Assembly (NCBI RefSeq): GCF_000009765.2
Contig: NC_003155.5
Coordinates: 2,418,001-2,482,000 of the forward strand
Direction: 5' to 3'
DNA length: 64,000 bases
Origin: Streptomyces avermitilis MA-4680 = NBRC 14893
Lineage (GTDB): Bacteria > Actinomycetota > Actinomycetes > Streptomycetales > Streptomycetaceae
Both the position numbers and the translations under genes were made by a program. Below the pieces are notes generated by a model. It ran no database searches and was not told the origin of the DNA. It saw only the letters and a program-made list of their open reading frames with translations. The stretch's first letter is position 1, and the number at the start of each line of letters is the position of its first letter. Shown here one piece after another: positions 53,115-63,441 of the stretch.

Positions 53115-54263
53115 GTGAAGAGCGTCAAGAGTGGGGCGAGGTCGGTGCCCCCTCGGGCCGATGCCGGACGCGGTGCCGGGAATCCGGCCCTGGGCGTCAC
53201 CGCGTTTCGCTGCCGGGAGTGCCGTGACTGGAGGACGATGGAGGCGCTGTCCCGACGTCATCCGGTGGAGTGGGCCATGGCCGAGAGCGTGCCCGTGCGG
53301 TGTCCGGTGTGCCGGCGCGAGCACCTGTACGCGACACCGTCCTATCCGTGCGCCTGCGGTGCCCCCGTCGCTCCCCCGCTCGACCGTGCCGCCGCCCCGA
53401 GCGCCGTCACCCACCGCACCTGGGACGAGGATTGGGTCACCGTCCGCTGCGGGGCCTGCGGGCGCGAGGACCAGTGGCCGCACCCCGAGCTGGGCTGCCA
53501 CTGCGGGGTCGTCCTGCGGATTCCGGTGTCGGGCGGGCCGGGTACGCCGGGCCAGGCGCCGCGGCCGGCAGCGGAGGCCGACGACGCTCGCGGGGCGCCC
53601 CCCGTCGGAGAACCGGCGGATCCACAGGAGCCGACGCCGGGCCACCACACACCAACGCCGGACGACCACCCGCCGACGCCGGAAGCGCCCGGACCGGCGC
53701 CCGGCGCACCGTCCTCGGCGCCCGGCCCCCGCGGCTCAACGCCGGGCCCCCGCCCGTCCGCCGCGAAGCCGGGCGCAGCGGCGGCACCGGGAGGTGCGGC
53801 CGGATCCATCCCGCGCATCCCCGGCACGACGCGCCGCTCGCGCCCCCGCCCCGCCGCGCTCCCCCGCGCCACCCCGTCGGCCCGCCCCGCCTTCCAGCCC
53901 GTCACCATCCGTACCGCGCGGGACGCCGTGACCGCCGCCGCGCTGTATCTGCGCTGGCTGGGGTACCAGGACGTCCGGCGCGCGGACCAGCGCCCGCCGA
54001 ACGGGATCGGGCTCGCGGCGCGCGGAATGCTCGCGCAGGTGGACCCGACGGTGCGGCCGGCTTCGCTGCGGGACGTGGAGTGCCTGTGGCTGACGGCCAT
54101 GACGGAGTCCGCCGGGTGCGTCTACTTCTCCCTCGCGGGCTACGCGGACGACGCCCGCGCCGTCGCCGACCGCCTCGGCGTCCCCCTCTTCGTCCTCGAC
54201 CTCACGGGCACCCCGCAGCCCGTCAACAGCCTCGCCGACGACCTGGTGGCCACCGGCGCGTGA
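53115..54263 (+). CDS. Zinc-ribbon protein with degenerate restriction-endonuclease-like domain
   Basis: This 382-residue protein has a tandem pair of zinc ribbons (Cys63/66 with Cys79/81, and Cys112/115 with Cys128/130) that look like a duplication, and an extra Cys33/Cys36 pair before them. A Pro/Gly/Ala-rich linker spans about 140-250. The last ~120 residues (AVTAAALYLRWLGYQDVRRAD...) resemble the Mrr-type restriction endonuclease fold, but the expected D and QxK catalytic residues read N (PPNGIGLAA) and D (LAQVDPT), so nuclease activity is unlikely. The GTG start is moderately sure. Function unknown. Confidence 0.72.
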   Translation: MKSVKSGARSVPPRADAGRGAGNPALGVTAFRCRECRDWRTMEALSRRHPVEWAMAESVPVRCPVCRREHLYATPSYPCACGAPVAPPLDRAAAPSAVTHRTWDEDWVTVRCGACGREDQWPHPELGCHCGVVLRIPVSGGPGTPGQAPRPAAEADDARGAPPVGEPADPQEPTPGHHTPTPDDHPPTPEAPGPAPGAPSSAPGPRGSTPGPRPSAAKPGAAAAPGGAAGSIPRIPGTTRRSRPRPAALPRATPSARPAFQPVTIRTARDAVTAAALYLRWLGYQDVRRADQRPPNGIGLAARGMLAQVDPTVRPASLRDVECLWLTAMTESAGCVYFSLAGYADDARAVADRLGVPLFVLDLTGTPQPVNSLADDLVATGA

Positions 54264-54282
54264 GGCCCGGCCGGGCGCCGCG

Positions 54283-55905
54283 TCAGTCGTCCCGCCCCTC
54301 CCGCGCCGCCTGCTCCCGCAGTTCGATCTTGCGCACCTTCCCGGACACCGTCATCGGGAAGGAGTCCAGGATCCGCAGCCGACTGGGGATCTTGTAGTGG
54401 GCCAGCTGCCCGTCGCAGAAGGCCCACAGCTCCTCCAGCGTCGGCGGGTCGGCCGGATCGCGCGGGATGACGCAGGCCAGGACCTCCTCGCCGTACCGCT
54501 CGTGCGGCACGCCGACCACCTGTACGTCGGCGATCTTCGGATGCCCGTACAGGAACTCCTCGATCTCGCGCGGGTAGATGTTCTCCCCACCCCGGATGAT
54601 CATGTCCTTGATGCGGCCGACGATCTCGACGTACCCGTTCTCGCGCATCACGGCGAGGTCGCCCGTGTGCATCCAGCGCCCCGCGTCCACGGCCTCCGCG
54701 GTCTTCTCGGGTTCGTCCCAGTAGCCGAGCATGACGCTGTAGCCGCGGGTGCACAGCTCGCCCGCGGTGCCGCGCGGCACCGTCACCCCGCCTGCCGGGT
54801 CGACGACCTTGACCTCGATGTGCGGGAGCACGCGTCCGACGGTGCCGGTGCGGTGCTCCAGGTCGTCGTCGCGGCGCGTCTGCAACGACACCGGCGAGGT
54901 CTCCGTCATGCCGTAGCAGATGGACACCTCCGCCATGTGCATCTCGGCGACCACCCGCTTCATCACCTCCACCGGGCAGGGCGAGCCCGCCATGATGCCG
55001 GTGCGCAGCGAGGAGAGGTCGTACGACGCGAAGTCCGGGAGGTTCAACTCCGCGATGAACATGGTCGGCACGCCGTACAAGGACGTGCAGCGCTCCCGCT
55101 GGACCGCCGCAAGGGTGGCGGCCGGGTCGAAGGAAGGGGCAGGGAGCACGATGCACGCGCCGTGCGACGTGGCGCCCAAAGCTCCCATGACCATGCCGAA
55201 GCAGTGATAGAGCGGCACGGGCAGGCACACCCGGTCCTCTTCGGTGTAGCCGACCGTACGGCCCACCCAGTAGCCGTTGTTGAGGATGTTGTGGTGCGAG
55301 AGGGTGGCCCCCTTGGGGAAGCCCGTGGTGCCCGAGGTGTACTGGATGTTGACCGGGTCGTCACAGCTCAAGTCGGCCGCGCCGGCGATCAGCCGCTCGT
55401 ACGGAACCGAGGCCGCGCCCGCCGTCAACGCCTCCCAGGACGGGTCGCCGATGTAGACCGTCTCCCGCAACTCGGGGCATTTCTCACGCACTTGGTCGAC
55501 CAGGGCGCGGTAGTCGCTGCTCTTGTGCGCGAGCGAGGCGACGAGCACCGAGATCCCCGCCTGCCGGAGGACGTACGCCAACTCGTGGGCGCGATAGGCG
55601 GGATTGATGTTCACCATGATCGCGCCGATGCGGGCGGTCGCGTACTGGACGAGCACCCACTCGGGGCAGTTGACCGCCCAGATGCCGACCCGGTCGCCCT
55701 TCAGCACGCCCTTGGCGAGCAGCCCCAGCGCCACCTCGTCGACGGCGGCACCGAACTCGGCGTAGGTCCAGCGCCGCCCGGAGGGCACGTCCACGAGGGC
55801 GTCACGGTCGGGATACGCGGCGATCGCCCGGTCGAGGTTCGCCCCGATGGTGTCGCCGAGGAGCGGTGTCGTGCTCGTCCCGTGCGCGTACGACAGTTCG
55901 GTCAC
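54283..55905 (-). CDS. Acyl-CoA synthetase (fatty-acid CoA ligase type)
   Basis: This 540-residue ANL-superfamily enzyme activates a carboxylic acid as acyl-AMP and then the CoA thioester. Motifs are the P-loop [11 protein letters not shown] near residue 190, [32 protein letters not shown] and the C-terminal acylation Lys in [12 protein letters not shown]. It most resembles short/medium-chain fatty-acid ligases. The GTG at 55905 overlaps the stop of the upstream ligase gene (GTGA), so two different CoA ligases are made from one mRNA. Confidence 0.93.
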   Translation of the reverse strand: MTELSYAHGTSTTPLLGDTIGANLDRAIAAYPDRDALVDVPSGRRWTYAEFGAAVDEVALGLLAKGVLKGDRVGIWAVNCPEWVLVQYATARIGAIMVNINPAYRAHELAYVLRQAGISVLVASLAHKSSDYRALVDQVREKCPELRETVYIGDPSWEALTAGAASVPYERLIAGAADLSCDDPVNIQYTSGTTGFPKGATLSHHNILNNGYWVGRTVGYTEEDRVCLPVPLYHCFGMVMGALGATSHGACIVLPAPSFDPAATLAAVQRERCTSLYGVPTMFIAELNLPDFASYDLSSLRTGIMAGSPCPVEVMKRVVAEMHMAEVSICYGMTETSPVSLQTRRDDDLEHRTGTVGRVLPHIEVKVVDPAGGVTVPRGTAGELCTRGYSVMLGYWDEPEKTAEAVDAGRWMHTGDLAVMRENGYVEIVGRIKDMIIRGGENIYPREIEEFLYGHPKIADVQVVGVPHERYGEEVLACVIPRDPADPPTLEELWAFCDGQLAHYKIPSRLRILDSFPMTVSGKVRKIELREQAAREGRDD

Positions 55906-57581
55906 CGGAAGTCCTCCTCGCGGTACTCCTCGGCCGAGCCCGCCGCCGTGGCCTCGCGCAGCTCGATCCGGCGGATCTTGCCGGACACGGTCTTGGGGAG
56001 TTCACCGAACTCCAGCCTGCGGATGCGCTGGTACGGCGCCAGGACCGAGCGCGCGTGCTCGAAGAGCACCTTCGCCGTGTCGGGGCCCGGCTCGAAGCCC
56101 GCCGCCAGGACGATGTACGCCTTCGGCACGGCGAGCCGCAGCTCGTCCGGCGCGGGCACCACGGCCGCCTCCGCCACCGCCTCGTGCTCCAGCAGCGCGC
56201 TCTCCAGCTCGAACGGGGAGATCTTGTAGTCGGAGGCCTTGAAGATCTCGTCGCGCCGGCCCACGAACGTGATGTAGCCGTCCGCGTCGCGCGAACCGAT
56301 GTCACCGGTCCGGTAGTAGCCGCCTGCCATCGCCTCGGCGGTGCGGTCGGCGTCACCGTGGTAGCCGGTCATCAGACCGACGGGCCGCGCCGAGAGATCC
56401 AGCGCGATCTCGCCCTCGTCCACTCCCGGCGCGCCCGACACGGGGTCGAGCAGTTCGACGTGGAACCCGGGGCTCGGCCGCCCCATGGAGCCCGTCTTCA
56501 GCTTCTGCCCGGGGCTGTTGGAGACCTGGACCGCCGTCTCCGTCTGTCCGAAGCCGTCCCGGATGGTGACGCCCCAGGCGCGCCGCACCTGTTCGATGAC
56601 CTCTGGGTTCAGCGGCTCGCCCGCGGCCACCGCCTCGCGCGGCGGGGTCCGCAGCTGGGTCAGGTCGGCCTGGATGAGCATGCGCCAGACGGTGGGCGGG
56701 GCGCAGAAGGTGGTCACCCCGGCGCGGTCCATCTCCGTCAGCAGACGGCCCGCGTCGAAGCGCGTGTAGTTGTGCAGGAAGACCGTCGCCTCCGCGTTCC
56801 AGGGGGCGAAGAGGTTCGACCAGGCGTGCTTGGCCCAGCCCGGCGAGGAGATGTTCAGGTGGACGTCGCCCGGTTCGAGTCCGATCCAGTACATCGTCGC
56901 CAAGTGGCCGATCGGGTACGACACATGGGTGTGCTCGACCAGCTTGGGGTGGGCGGTCGTGCCCGAGGTGAAGTACAGCATCAGCGGATCGTCCGCATGG
57001 GTGATGCCGTCCGGCTCGAAGGCCGCGTCGGCCGCGTACGCCTCCTCGTACGACTGCCAGCCGGGCCGCTCGCCGCCGACGGTGATCCGGGTGTAACGGC
57101 CGGGCACCTCGTCGAACTTGCCGGTGTCCTCGGCGCGCACCACGACGTGCCGGACGCGTCCCCGCTCGACGCGGTCGCGCAGGTCGGCGGGGCCCAGCAG
57201 CGGGGTGGCGGGGATGACGACGGCGCGCAGCTTCATCGCGGCCAGCGCCGTCTCCCACAGCTCCGCCTGGTTGCCGAGCATGACCAGGACGCGGTCCTCC
57301 GCCCGGACTCCCCGCGCGCGCAGCCAGTTGGCGACGCGGTCGGAGCGCTCGGACAGCTCGGCGAAGGACAGCCGGGTGGTGGCGCCGTCCTCCTCGACGA
57401 GGTGCAGGGCCGTGCGGTCGTTGCCCCGCGCGAGGACGTCGAACCAGTCGAGCGCCCAGTTGAAGTGCTCCGGGCGGGGCCAGCGGAAGCCCTCGTAGGC
57501 CGTGGCGTAGTCCTCGCGGTGCGTCAGCAGGAAGTCCCGCGCGGCCCTGAATGCGTCCGTCGCGCTCGTGTTCGCCGTCAT
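55902..57581 (-). CDS. Acyl-CoA synthetase (ACSM/benzoate-CoA ligase-like)
   Basis: This 559-residue ANL enzyme has the P-loop [52 protein letters not shown] and the C-terminal Lys in [12 protein letters not shown]. The overall pattern resembles medium-chain (ACSM) or aryl-CoA synthetases. GAGGAGG precedes the ATG. It is divergent from a GAF-LuxR regulator, separated by ~100 bp, which may control the pair. Substrates are not readable from sequence. Confidence 0.92.
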   Translation of the reverse strand: MTANTSATDAFRAARDFLLTHREDYATAYEGFRWPRPEHFNWALDWFDVLARGNDRTALHLVEEDGATTRLSFAELSERSDRVANWLRARGVRAEDRVLVMLGNQAELWETALAAMKLRAVVIPATPLLGPADLRDRVERGRVRHVVVRAEDTGKFDEVPGRYTRITVGGERPGWQSYEEAYAADAAFEPDGITHADDPLMLYFTSGTTAHPKLVEHTHVSYPIGHLATMYWIGLEPGDVHLNISSPGWAKHAWSNLFAPWNAEATVFLHNYTRFDAGRLLTEMDRAGVTTFCAPPTVWRMLIQADLTQLRTPPREAVAAGEPLNPEVIEQVRRAWGVTIRDGFGQTETAVQVSNSPGQKLKTGSMGRPSPGFHVELLDPVSGAPGVDEGEIALDLSARPVGLMTGYHGDADRTAEAMAGGYYRTGDIGSRDADGYITFVGRRDEIFKASDYKISPFELESALLEHEAVAEAAVVPAPDELRLAVPKAYIVLAAGFEPGPDTAKVLFEHARSVLAPYQRIRRLEFGELPKTVSGKIRRIELREATAAGSAEEYREEDFR

Positions 57582-57683
57582 GTGTCCTCCTCATTGCCGG
57601 ACAGCCACCTAACATCGTGTAATCCGTGATGCAGGTCTCACCACCCCCGAACGGGGGGTGCGCCGCGATGAAGGGGCGAGCAG

Positions 57684-58523
57684 GTGGCAGCAGACGCAGC
57701 CGAGGCGGTGGAGGTGCGCGGCGCGTTGCTACGGCTGCGCCGGGCGACGGGGCTCCCGGTCGCCTTCGGTGGACTGGTCGAGCCCGGGCGGCCGCAGATC
57801 CGCATCAGCGAACTGTGCGGCCACACGACGCTCGCCCTCAGCTCGCTCGCGGTGGTCTCCGGCAGCGGGCTCGGCGGCAAGGTCGTCGCCCTCTCGCGGC
57901 CGTGCGCGGTGACGGACTACTCGACGTCACGGCAGATCAGCCACGAGTACGACGTGGCGGTCGCCGCCGAGGGACTGCGGTCCGTGGTCGCGGTGCCCGT
58001 GGTCGTACGCCGTCGGGTGCGCGGTGTGCTGTACGGCGCTCTGCGGGCGGCTCAGCCGCTGGGCGACCGGACGCTCACGGCGGCCGTGGAGGCGGCCCGG
58101 GACGTGGAGCAGGCGCTGGTCGTGCGGGACGAGGCGCACAGCCTGATGACGGCCGCGCGGGAACCCGAGACCGCGTCGGGCGCGGCCTGGGAGCAGGTGC
58201 GCGAGGCGCACGGGGCGCTGCGGGCACTGGCGCCGCGCCTCATGGACCCGGCACTGCGGGCCGAACTCCTCGAGGTGTGCGGGCAGTTGGCCGGAGCGGC
58301 GTCGGCGGAGCCGGCCGCGGCACACGCGCTCGGGCTGGCACCGCGTGAGGTGGATGTGCTGGTGTGCGTCGCGGCGGGGGCGACGAACGCGGTCGCGGCC
58401 GAGCGGCTGGGGCTTCGCCCGGAGACCGTGAAGGGGTATCTGCGGTCGGCGATGCGCAAGCTCGGCGCGCACACCCGGCTGGAAGCGGTGGTCGCGGCGC
58501 GCCGGGCGGGGGTGCTGCCGTAG
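57684..58523 (+). CDS. GAF-domain LuxR-type regulator
   Basis: This 279-residue protein has an N-terminal GAF-like ligand domain (about 10-150; GLRSVVAVPVVVRRRVRGVLYG) and a C-terminal LuxR helix-turn-helix (about 215-275; LAPREVDVLVCVAAGATNAVAAERLGL, with VKGYL). The GTG at 57684 has AAGGGG upstream. Proteins of this design next to ANL ligases are common in streptomycetes and probably sense the acid or its CoA ester; this is inference from the divergent position. Confidence 0.87.
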   Translation: MAADAAEAVEVRGALLRLRRATGLPVAFGGLVEPGRPQIRISELCGHTTLALSSLAVVSGSGLGGKVVALSRPCAVTDYSTSRQISHEYDVAVAAEGLRSVVAVPVVVRRRVRGVLYGALRAAQPLGDRTLTAAVEAARDVEQALVVRDEAHSLMTAAREPETASGAAWEQVREAHGALRALAPRLMDPALRAELLEVCGQLAGAASAEPAAAHALGLAPREVDVLVCVAAGATNAVAAERLGLRPETVKGYLRSAMRKLGAHTRLEAVVAARRAGVLP

Positions 58524-58762
58524 CGACTGCCGACGGTGCCGACGGTCCCGACGGCCTCACGGTGGCGACTGCCCGGCGGCTGATTCCGACCGTCCCGCCC
58601 TATTTGCACATCTCCGGGGTTTCGTCGTTCATTCATTCGGCACCTCAGTGAATTCCCTTATGCCGTCCACCTGTTATTTCCCTCACCACGCCGTCCGTCC
58701 GAATTTCAAAGATTCGTTGCCTAATATTGGCCCGGACACGACACACGAGGGGAGCGGTGACC

Positions 58763-61567
58763 GTGCGACGGGACTTCAAGGAGCCTGCGAGACCCCGCCC
58801 CGACCTGGTCATCGGCCGGGAAGAACTGTTCGCGGGGGCACGCGAGCAGCTCACCCGAGGGGGCAGTGTGCTGGTGCACGGCCCGGCCGGAATAGGAAAG
58901 TCGACCATCCTGCGGGCCCTGGTCACCGAATACGGCGAAACGGCGCACACCGTCCTGCGGTGTTCGTCCACCGAGTCCGAATCGCATCTTCCGTTTCTGG
59001 CCCTGGCCGACCTCCTCGGTCTGGTCGAGGACGAGGTCCTCGACCGGCTGCCCGCCCCGCAGCGCACCGCTCTGGAGTCCGCGCTGACCGGGCGCGGCGA
59101 GTCCACCCTCCAGCGCGACGGACTCGCGCTGCGCCTCGCGGTGCTCTCCACGCTCCGTGTCCTGGCCGCCCGTGGCCCGGTGCTGATCGTCGCCGACGAC
59201 CTCCAGTGGCTGGATCCGGCCAGCGCCGAACTCCTCGGCTTCGCCGCGCGGCGTCTGGGCGGCATGCCCGTCCAGATGCTCTGCGCGGTCCGTACCGACA
59301 CCGAACCACAGGGCCAGCAGCACGACCGCTATCTACGCGCGTCCCCGCCGGAGACGCTCGCGGTGCGCGTGAACCCCCTCTCCCGCGCCCAGACCGCCGA
59401 GCTCCTCGGCCGTCGCGGCCACACCGACCTGCCCCGTTCGACGGTGCGCGACATCCACCGCACCAGCGGCGGCAACCCGCTGTTCGCGCTGGAGCTGGGC
59501 CGCGCGCTGGCCGAGAGCCCCACCCCGCCGAGCCCGGGCGAGCCGCTGCCCGTGCCGACCTCGCTGCGCGCGCTCGTCCTGAACCGGCTGGACATGCTGT
59601 CGCCCCAGGCCCGCCGCACCCTGCTCGTCGCGAGCGCCGGAGCACGCCCGACGCTCGCCCTGCTGCACGCCGCGGGCCGCGAGAACGCGGAGGCGGAGAC
59701 GGCGCAGGCCGCCGCGCTCGGGCTGCTGGTGACGGAACGGGACGCACCCGGCGTACGGTTCGCGCATCCGCTCGTCTCCGCCGCGCTGTACGCGGAGGCG
59801 ACCGCGCAGGAGCGACGGGCCGCCCATGCCGCGCTGTCCACGGCGGCCTCCGATCCCATCGAGCGGGCCCGGCATCTCGCGCTGGCCACCACCGGGACCG
59901 ATCCCCGGGTCGCCACCCGGCTCGGGGAGGCGGCGGCGGTCGCCCGGGACCGTGGTGCGCCGTCGGTGGCGGCGGGGCTCGGACTGCTCGCCGCCCGGCA
60001 CACTCCGGCGGACACCGTGCCGGGCCCGGACGAGCGACGCCTCCAGGCGGCCGAGGACGCGCTGACCGCCGGGGAGACGGATCTCGCCCGGGACATCGCC
60101 CGCGAGGTGCTCGGGCGGGCCGGGGGGCCCGCGGACCGGGTACGGGCCTGGATGGTCGTGATCGACGCGGCGGGGCAGGCCATGGCCGAGGTCGACGCCG
60201 TCTTCCCGCAGGCGCTGGCCGACGCGGGCGACGATCCCCGGCTTCTCGCCCTGGTGCACTACCAGCTCGCGTGGCGGGCGCTGCTGGTGGAGGGCGAGTT
60301 CGACAAGGCCCGCGAGGAGGCCGCCCGGTCCGCGGAGCTGGCCGCGCGCGCCGCCGACCGGCGCGCCGAGCTCCTCGCGCTGGCCTTCCAGGCACAGATG
60401 GAGACCCTGATGGGGCACCCGGACGCCCCGGGCACCATCAAGCGGGCGCTCAAGGAGCCGCAGGACCCGCGGGTGGCGTGCGACCACAACGGCGCCGGTG
60501 CGGCCCGGTTCCGCTGGCTGATCATGGGCGACCAGCTCGCCGAGGCGCGTACGACGATCAGCGCGCTGCTGCGCGAGGTGCGGCGGCGCGGGATGGTCGA
60601 GAGCGAGGTGCACTTCCTGCGGGCGCTCGCCGAGGTCGAACTGCGGGCCGGGCACTGCGGGCGGGCGCTCGACCTCGCCCGGGAGAGCCTCCGGCTGGCG
60701 CGGGACACCGGGATCGGCGAGGGCGCCACCGCGATGTTCACCTCGCTCGCGGAGGCCGCGGGCGGCGAGGTGAACCGGGCGCTGACGCTGGCCCGGGAGG
60801 CGGTGGGGCGCGCGGAGGAGGACGGTGACCTGGTCTATCTCTCGCGCGCGCTGGGCGCCCTCGGGCACGCCCAGCTCGTGGCCGGGGACGCGGCGGGAGC
60901 GGTGCGGTCGCTGCGGCGGGTACGGGAGCTGGAGGAGGGACTCGGGGTCACCGACCCCGCACGGGGGCGCTGGCACGGCGACCTCGCCGAGGCGCTCGTC
61001 CGCATCGGGGAACCGGCGGAGGCGCAGGGCTTCATCGACACGACGCGTACCCAGGCGTTGCGGCTGGGGCGCGAGAGCGTGCTCGCGGTGCTGGACCGGG
61101 CGGAGGCGCTGGCGCGGGCGGCACGCGGCGAAATCGACGCGGCCACACGGCAGTTGACGTCCGCGCAGGACCGGCTGGCCAAGCTGGGCTACGGCCTGGA
61201 GGAGGCGCGGGCCGCCTTCGCCCTGGCCGGCCTGCGCACGCATCGGCCCGGACCGACCTCGTACGACGAGGCGGCCCGGCTGTTCCGCCGCTGCCGCGCC
61301 CTGCCGTGGCTGCGCCAGGTGGAGACCGCGACGGTCACCGGGCCCGCCCAGCCGGCCCTCTCCACGGCGGCCCTCGACGCCCTGGCCGCGACGGAACGCC
61401 AGGTGGCCGCGCTGGTCATGGAGGGCGCGACCAATCGCGAGATCGCCGCGCGCCTGTTCATCAGCGTGAAGACGGTGGAGGCAACGCTGACGAGGGTCTA
61501 CCGGAAGCTGGGCATCCGGTCCCGGGTGGACATCGTGCGCCTGGCGGCGGGCGGCCGCCAGGGCTGA
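58763..61567 (+). CDS. Large LuxR-family ATPase regulator (LAL)
   Basis: This 934-residue STAND/LAL regulator has an N-terminal AAA-type ATPase with Walker A GPAGIGKST (about 40-48) and Walker B VLIVADDLQWLD, a central region of helical (TPR-like) repeats, and a C-terminal LuxR helix-turn-helix (ATERQVAALVMEGATNREIAARLFISVKTVEATL). Such proteins are ATP-dependent activators, often of secondary-metabolite or sugar genes. The GTG at 58763, 8 bases after GGGGAG, is preferred to the GTG at 58757 and an upstream ATG. No obvious target operon is adjacent. A 23-bp repeat tract follows. Confidence 0.9.
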   Translation: MRRDFKEPARPRPDLVIGREELFAGAREQLTRGGSVLVHGPAGIGKSTILRALVTEYGETAHTVLRCSSTESESHLPFLALADLLGLVEDEVLDRLPAPQRTALESALTGRGESTLQRDGLALRLAVLSTLRVLAARGPVLIVADDLQWLDPASAELLGFAARRLGGMPVQMLCAVRTDTEPQGQQHDRYLRASPPETLAVRVNPLSRAQTAELLGRRGHTDLPRSTVRDIHRTSGGNPLFALELGRALAESPTPPSPGEPLPVPTSLRALVLNRLDMLSPQARRTLLVASAGARPTLALLHAAGRENAEAETAQAAALGLLVTERDAPGVRFAHPLVSAALYAEATAQERRAAHAALSTAASDPIERARHLALATTGTDPRVATRLGEAAAVARDRGAPSVAAGLGLLAARHTPADTVPGPDERRLQAAEDALTAGETDLARDIAREVLGRAGGPADRVRAWMVVIDAAGQAMAEVDAVFPQALADAGDDPRLLALVHYQLAWRALLVEGEFDKAREEAARSAELAARAADRRAELLALAFQAQMETLMGHPDAPGTIKRALKEPQDPRVACDHNGAGAARFRWLIMGDQLAEARTTISALLREVRRRGMVESEVHFLRALAEVELRAGHCGRALDLARESLRLARDTGIGEGATAMFTSLAEAAGGEVNRALTLAREAVGRAEEDGDLVYLSRALGALGHAQLVAGDAAGAVRSLRRVRELEEGLGVTDPARGRWHGDLAEALVRIGEPAEAQGFIDTTRTQALRLGRESVLAVLDRAEALARAARGEIDAATRQLTSAQDRLAKLGYGLEEARAAFALAGLRTHRPGPTSYDEAARLFRRCRALPWLRQVETATVTGPAQPALSTAALDALAATERQVAALVMEGATNREIAARLFISVKTVEATLTRVYRKLGIRSRVDIVRLAAGGRQG

Positions 61568-62040
61568 CTCCGGGGGGTGCCGGGGTTGATTCCCGGGGAC
61601 GGTCGGGGCTGAACTCCGGCGGCAGCCGGGGCTGACTTCCGGGGACGGTCGGGGCTGAACCCCGGCGGCAGCCGGGGCTGACTTCCGGGGGCAGTCGGGG
61701 CCGACTCCCGGAGACGGTCGGTGCTGATTCCCGAGGGCGGCCGCGCCGACTCCAGCGGCAGCCTCGCCGGCTCTCGACGGCAGCCATGGCTGATTCCCGA
61801 GGGCGGCCGGGGCCGACTCCGGCGGCAGCCAGGGCCGACTCCCGGGGGCAGCCGGGCCGACTCCAGCGGCAACCTCGCCGGCTCTCGGCGACAGCCATGG
61901 CCGACTCCCGGAGACGGCCGGGGCTGACTCCCGGGGGCAGCCGGGCCGACTCCAGCGGCAACCTCGCCGGCTCTCGACGGCAGCCAGGGCCGACTCCCGG
62001 AGACGGCCGGGGCCGACTCCGGCGGCAGCCGCCCGCCGCT
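61568..62040. repeat. 23-bp degenerate tandem repeat tract, about 20 copies
   Basis: Units such as GGCTGACTTCCGGGGACGGTCGG and GGCTGACTCCCGGGGGCAGCCGG (each cited here only as a pattern, GGCYGACT-CCGG-GGCAGCCGG) repeat from the LAL stop to about 62040. The first eight copies keep the 23-bp period strictly. Later copies form a higher-order pattern in which a variant ending CCTCGCCGGCTCTCG recurs three times. The period is not a multiple of three, so it is unlikely to encode a protein. Many units contain CAGCCGGGGCTG-like dyads that can fold. Confidence 0.85.
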
Positions 62041-62499
62041 GGGGCGGACCCGGTCGGCCAGGGGTCACGCACGGGCGGGCCTGCCCGGCGCGGTCCGGCG
62101 CAGTCCGCCGCGGTCCGGCGTAGGGACCGTCTCGGCCCTGCCCGCGTCGGAGGCGCTGCGCGGCTCCTCGTCCGGCGCGCGTCGCGGACCCGGCCGGTGG
62201 AGCCCGCCCCGCGGAAACGGCGCCTGCGGTGTCGACTCGTGGATTCCGGCCAACAAACCGCCGCTCGCCACCCCGCACCGCGCAGTCCCGGCCCATTGCG
62301 ATCCGGGCGGGTTTACGCGCGGAGACCGAGGGTTTTCCCTGCCCAACTCCCTTAGGGGCTTCCCTCATTGGAGGGGCGACCGCCGGCTTCTAGCGTAAGG
62401 GCCGTGCCGCTCGCTCGGGCACACGGAGCCGGTCCCGCGGCCCCGTGAACCACCCCCCACCCGCGCGTCCCCCCACCGGCAACACTCCTGAGGAGACTC
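62041..62499. other. Gene-free leader region before the trypsin gene
   Basis: This 459-bp stretch contains no supported gene. The first ~250 bp is GC-rich; the part from about 62310 to 62400 is less so and probably holds the trypsin promoter, although I cannot place -35/-10 elements with confidence. Confidence 0.55.
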
Positions 62500-63291
62500 A
62501 TGTTCGGGCTCAATCGCGCAAAGAAGACCGCCGCCGTAGTCGCCGCCACCGCTGCCGCCGCGGCGACGGCTCTGCTGGCCGCCCCGGGCGCCGTCGCCGC
62601 CCCCCAGCCCATCGTCGGCGGCTCGACGACCACGACGACCGCGTACCCGTTCATGATGCAGATCACGGACGCCTCGCAGAACCAGTTCTGCGGCGGCACC
62701 CTGGTCTCGGCCACCAAGGTCGTCACCGCCGCCCACTGTATGGTCGGCGAGACCACCAGCAGCGTCCGCGTCGTCGGCGGCAGAACGTACCTCAACGGCA
62801 CGAACGGCACCGTCAGCAAGGTCAGCAAGATCTGGATCAACCCCGACTACACGGACGCCACCAACGGCGACGACGTGGCCGTGCTGACCCTGTCGACGTC
62901 GATGTCGTACACCCCGGCGTCGTACGTCTCGTCGTCCCAGACGAGCATCTACGCGACCGGCGCCACCGCCCGCATCATAGGCTGGGGCACCACCTCCGAG
63001 AACGGCAGCTCCTCCAACCAGCTGCGCACCGCGACCGTCCCGATCGTGTCCAACACCAGCTGCGCCAGCTCCTACGGTTCCGACTTCGTCGCCAGTGACA
63101 TGGTCTGCGCCGGATACACCTCCGGCGGCGTCGACACCTGCCAGGGCGACAGCGGCGGCCCGCTGCTCATCGGCGGCGTCCTGGCGGGCATCACGTCCTG
63201 GGGCGAGGGCTGCGCGGAGGCCGGCTACCCGGGCGTCTACACCCGCCTGACGACCTTCTCGAGCCTGGTGACCGCGCAGGTCAACTCGTAG
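62500..63291 (+). CDS. Secreted trypsin-like serine protease (S1)
   Basis: This 263-residue preproenzyme has a signal peptide (about 1-34), a very short propeptide, and the mature N-terminus at IVGGSTTTTTAYP (from residue 38), close to Streptomyces griseus trypsin. The catalytic triad is His79 (TAAHC), Asp125 (NGDDVAVL) and Ser218 (GDSGGP); Asp212 lies six residues before Ser218, giving trypsin specificity for Lys/Arg. Three disulfides are expected from its six cysteines. Activation needs removal of the short propeptide. A strong terminator follows. Confidence 0.95.
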   Translation: MFGLNRAKKTAAVVAATAAAAATALLAAPGAVAAPQPIVGGSTTTTTAYPFMMQITDASQNQFCGGTLVSATKVVTAAHCMVGETTSSVRVVGGRTYLNGTNGTVSKVSKIWINPDYTDATNGDDVAVLTLSTSMSYTPASYVSSSQTSIYATGATARIIGWGTTSENGSSSNQLRTATVPIVSNTSCASSYGSDFVASDMVCAGYTSGGVDTCQGDSGGPLLIGGVLAGITSWGEGCAEAGYPGVYTRLTTFSSLVTAQVNS

Positions 63292-63330
63292 TCACCGATG
63301 AACTCCTGAGCACCCCTCAGGTAAATACCA

Positions 63331-63371
63331 GGGGGCGTTGCGGGCCACCACGAGCGGCCCGCAACGCCCCC
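63331..63371 (+). terminator. 16-bp perfect stem terminator after the trypsin gene
   Basis: GGGGGCGTTGCGGGCC (63331-63346) pairs perfectly with GGCCCGCAACGCCCCC (63356-63371) around a 9-base loop, 40 bp after the stop. Confidence 0.85.
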
Positions 63372-63441
63372 TATCCATCTGTCCATCGGCCTCCATCGTG
63401 CCGATGGCCCTCTTCGCGTCGGTGATCCGCGGTCCTTGACC

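Noticed and set aside
61460..62072. Repeat-encoded proteins with ESARLPLESARPP-type motifs in the 23-bp tract
   Set aside because: The 23-bp period shifts the reading frame with every unit, so apparent protein repeats are coincidental.
59333..62368. A 1011-codon minus-strand frame antisense to the LAL gene and through the repeat tract
   Set aside because: It is a composition shadow: the sense strand encodes a complete LAL regulator with Walker and LuxR motifs. The antisense product is low-complexity Arg/Pro/Gly sequence.
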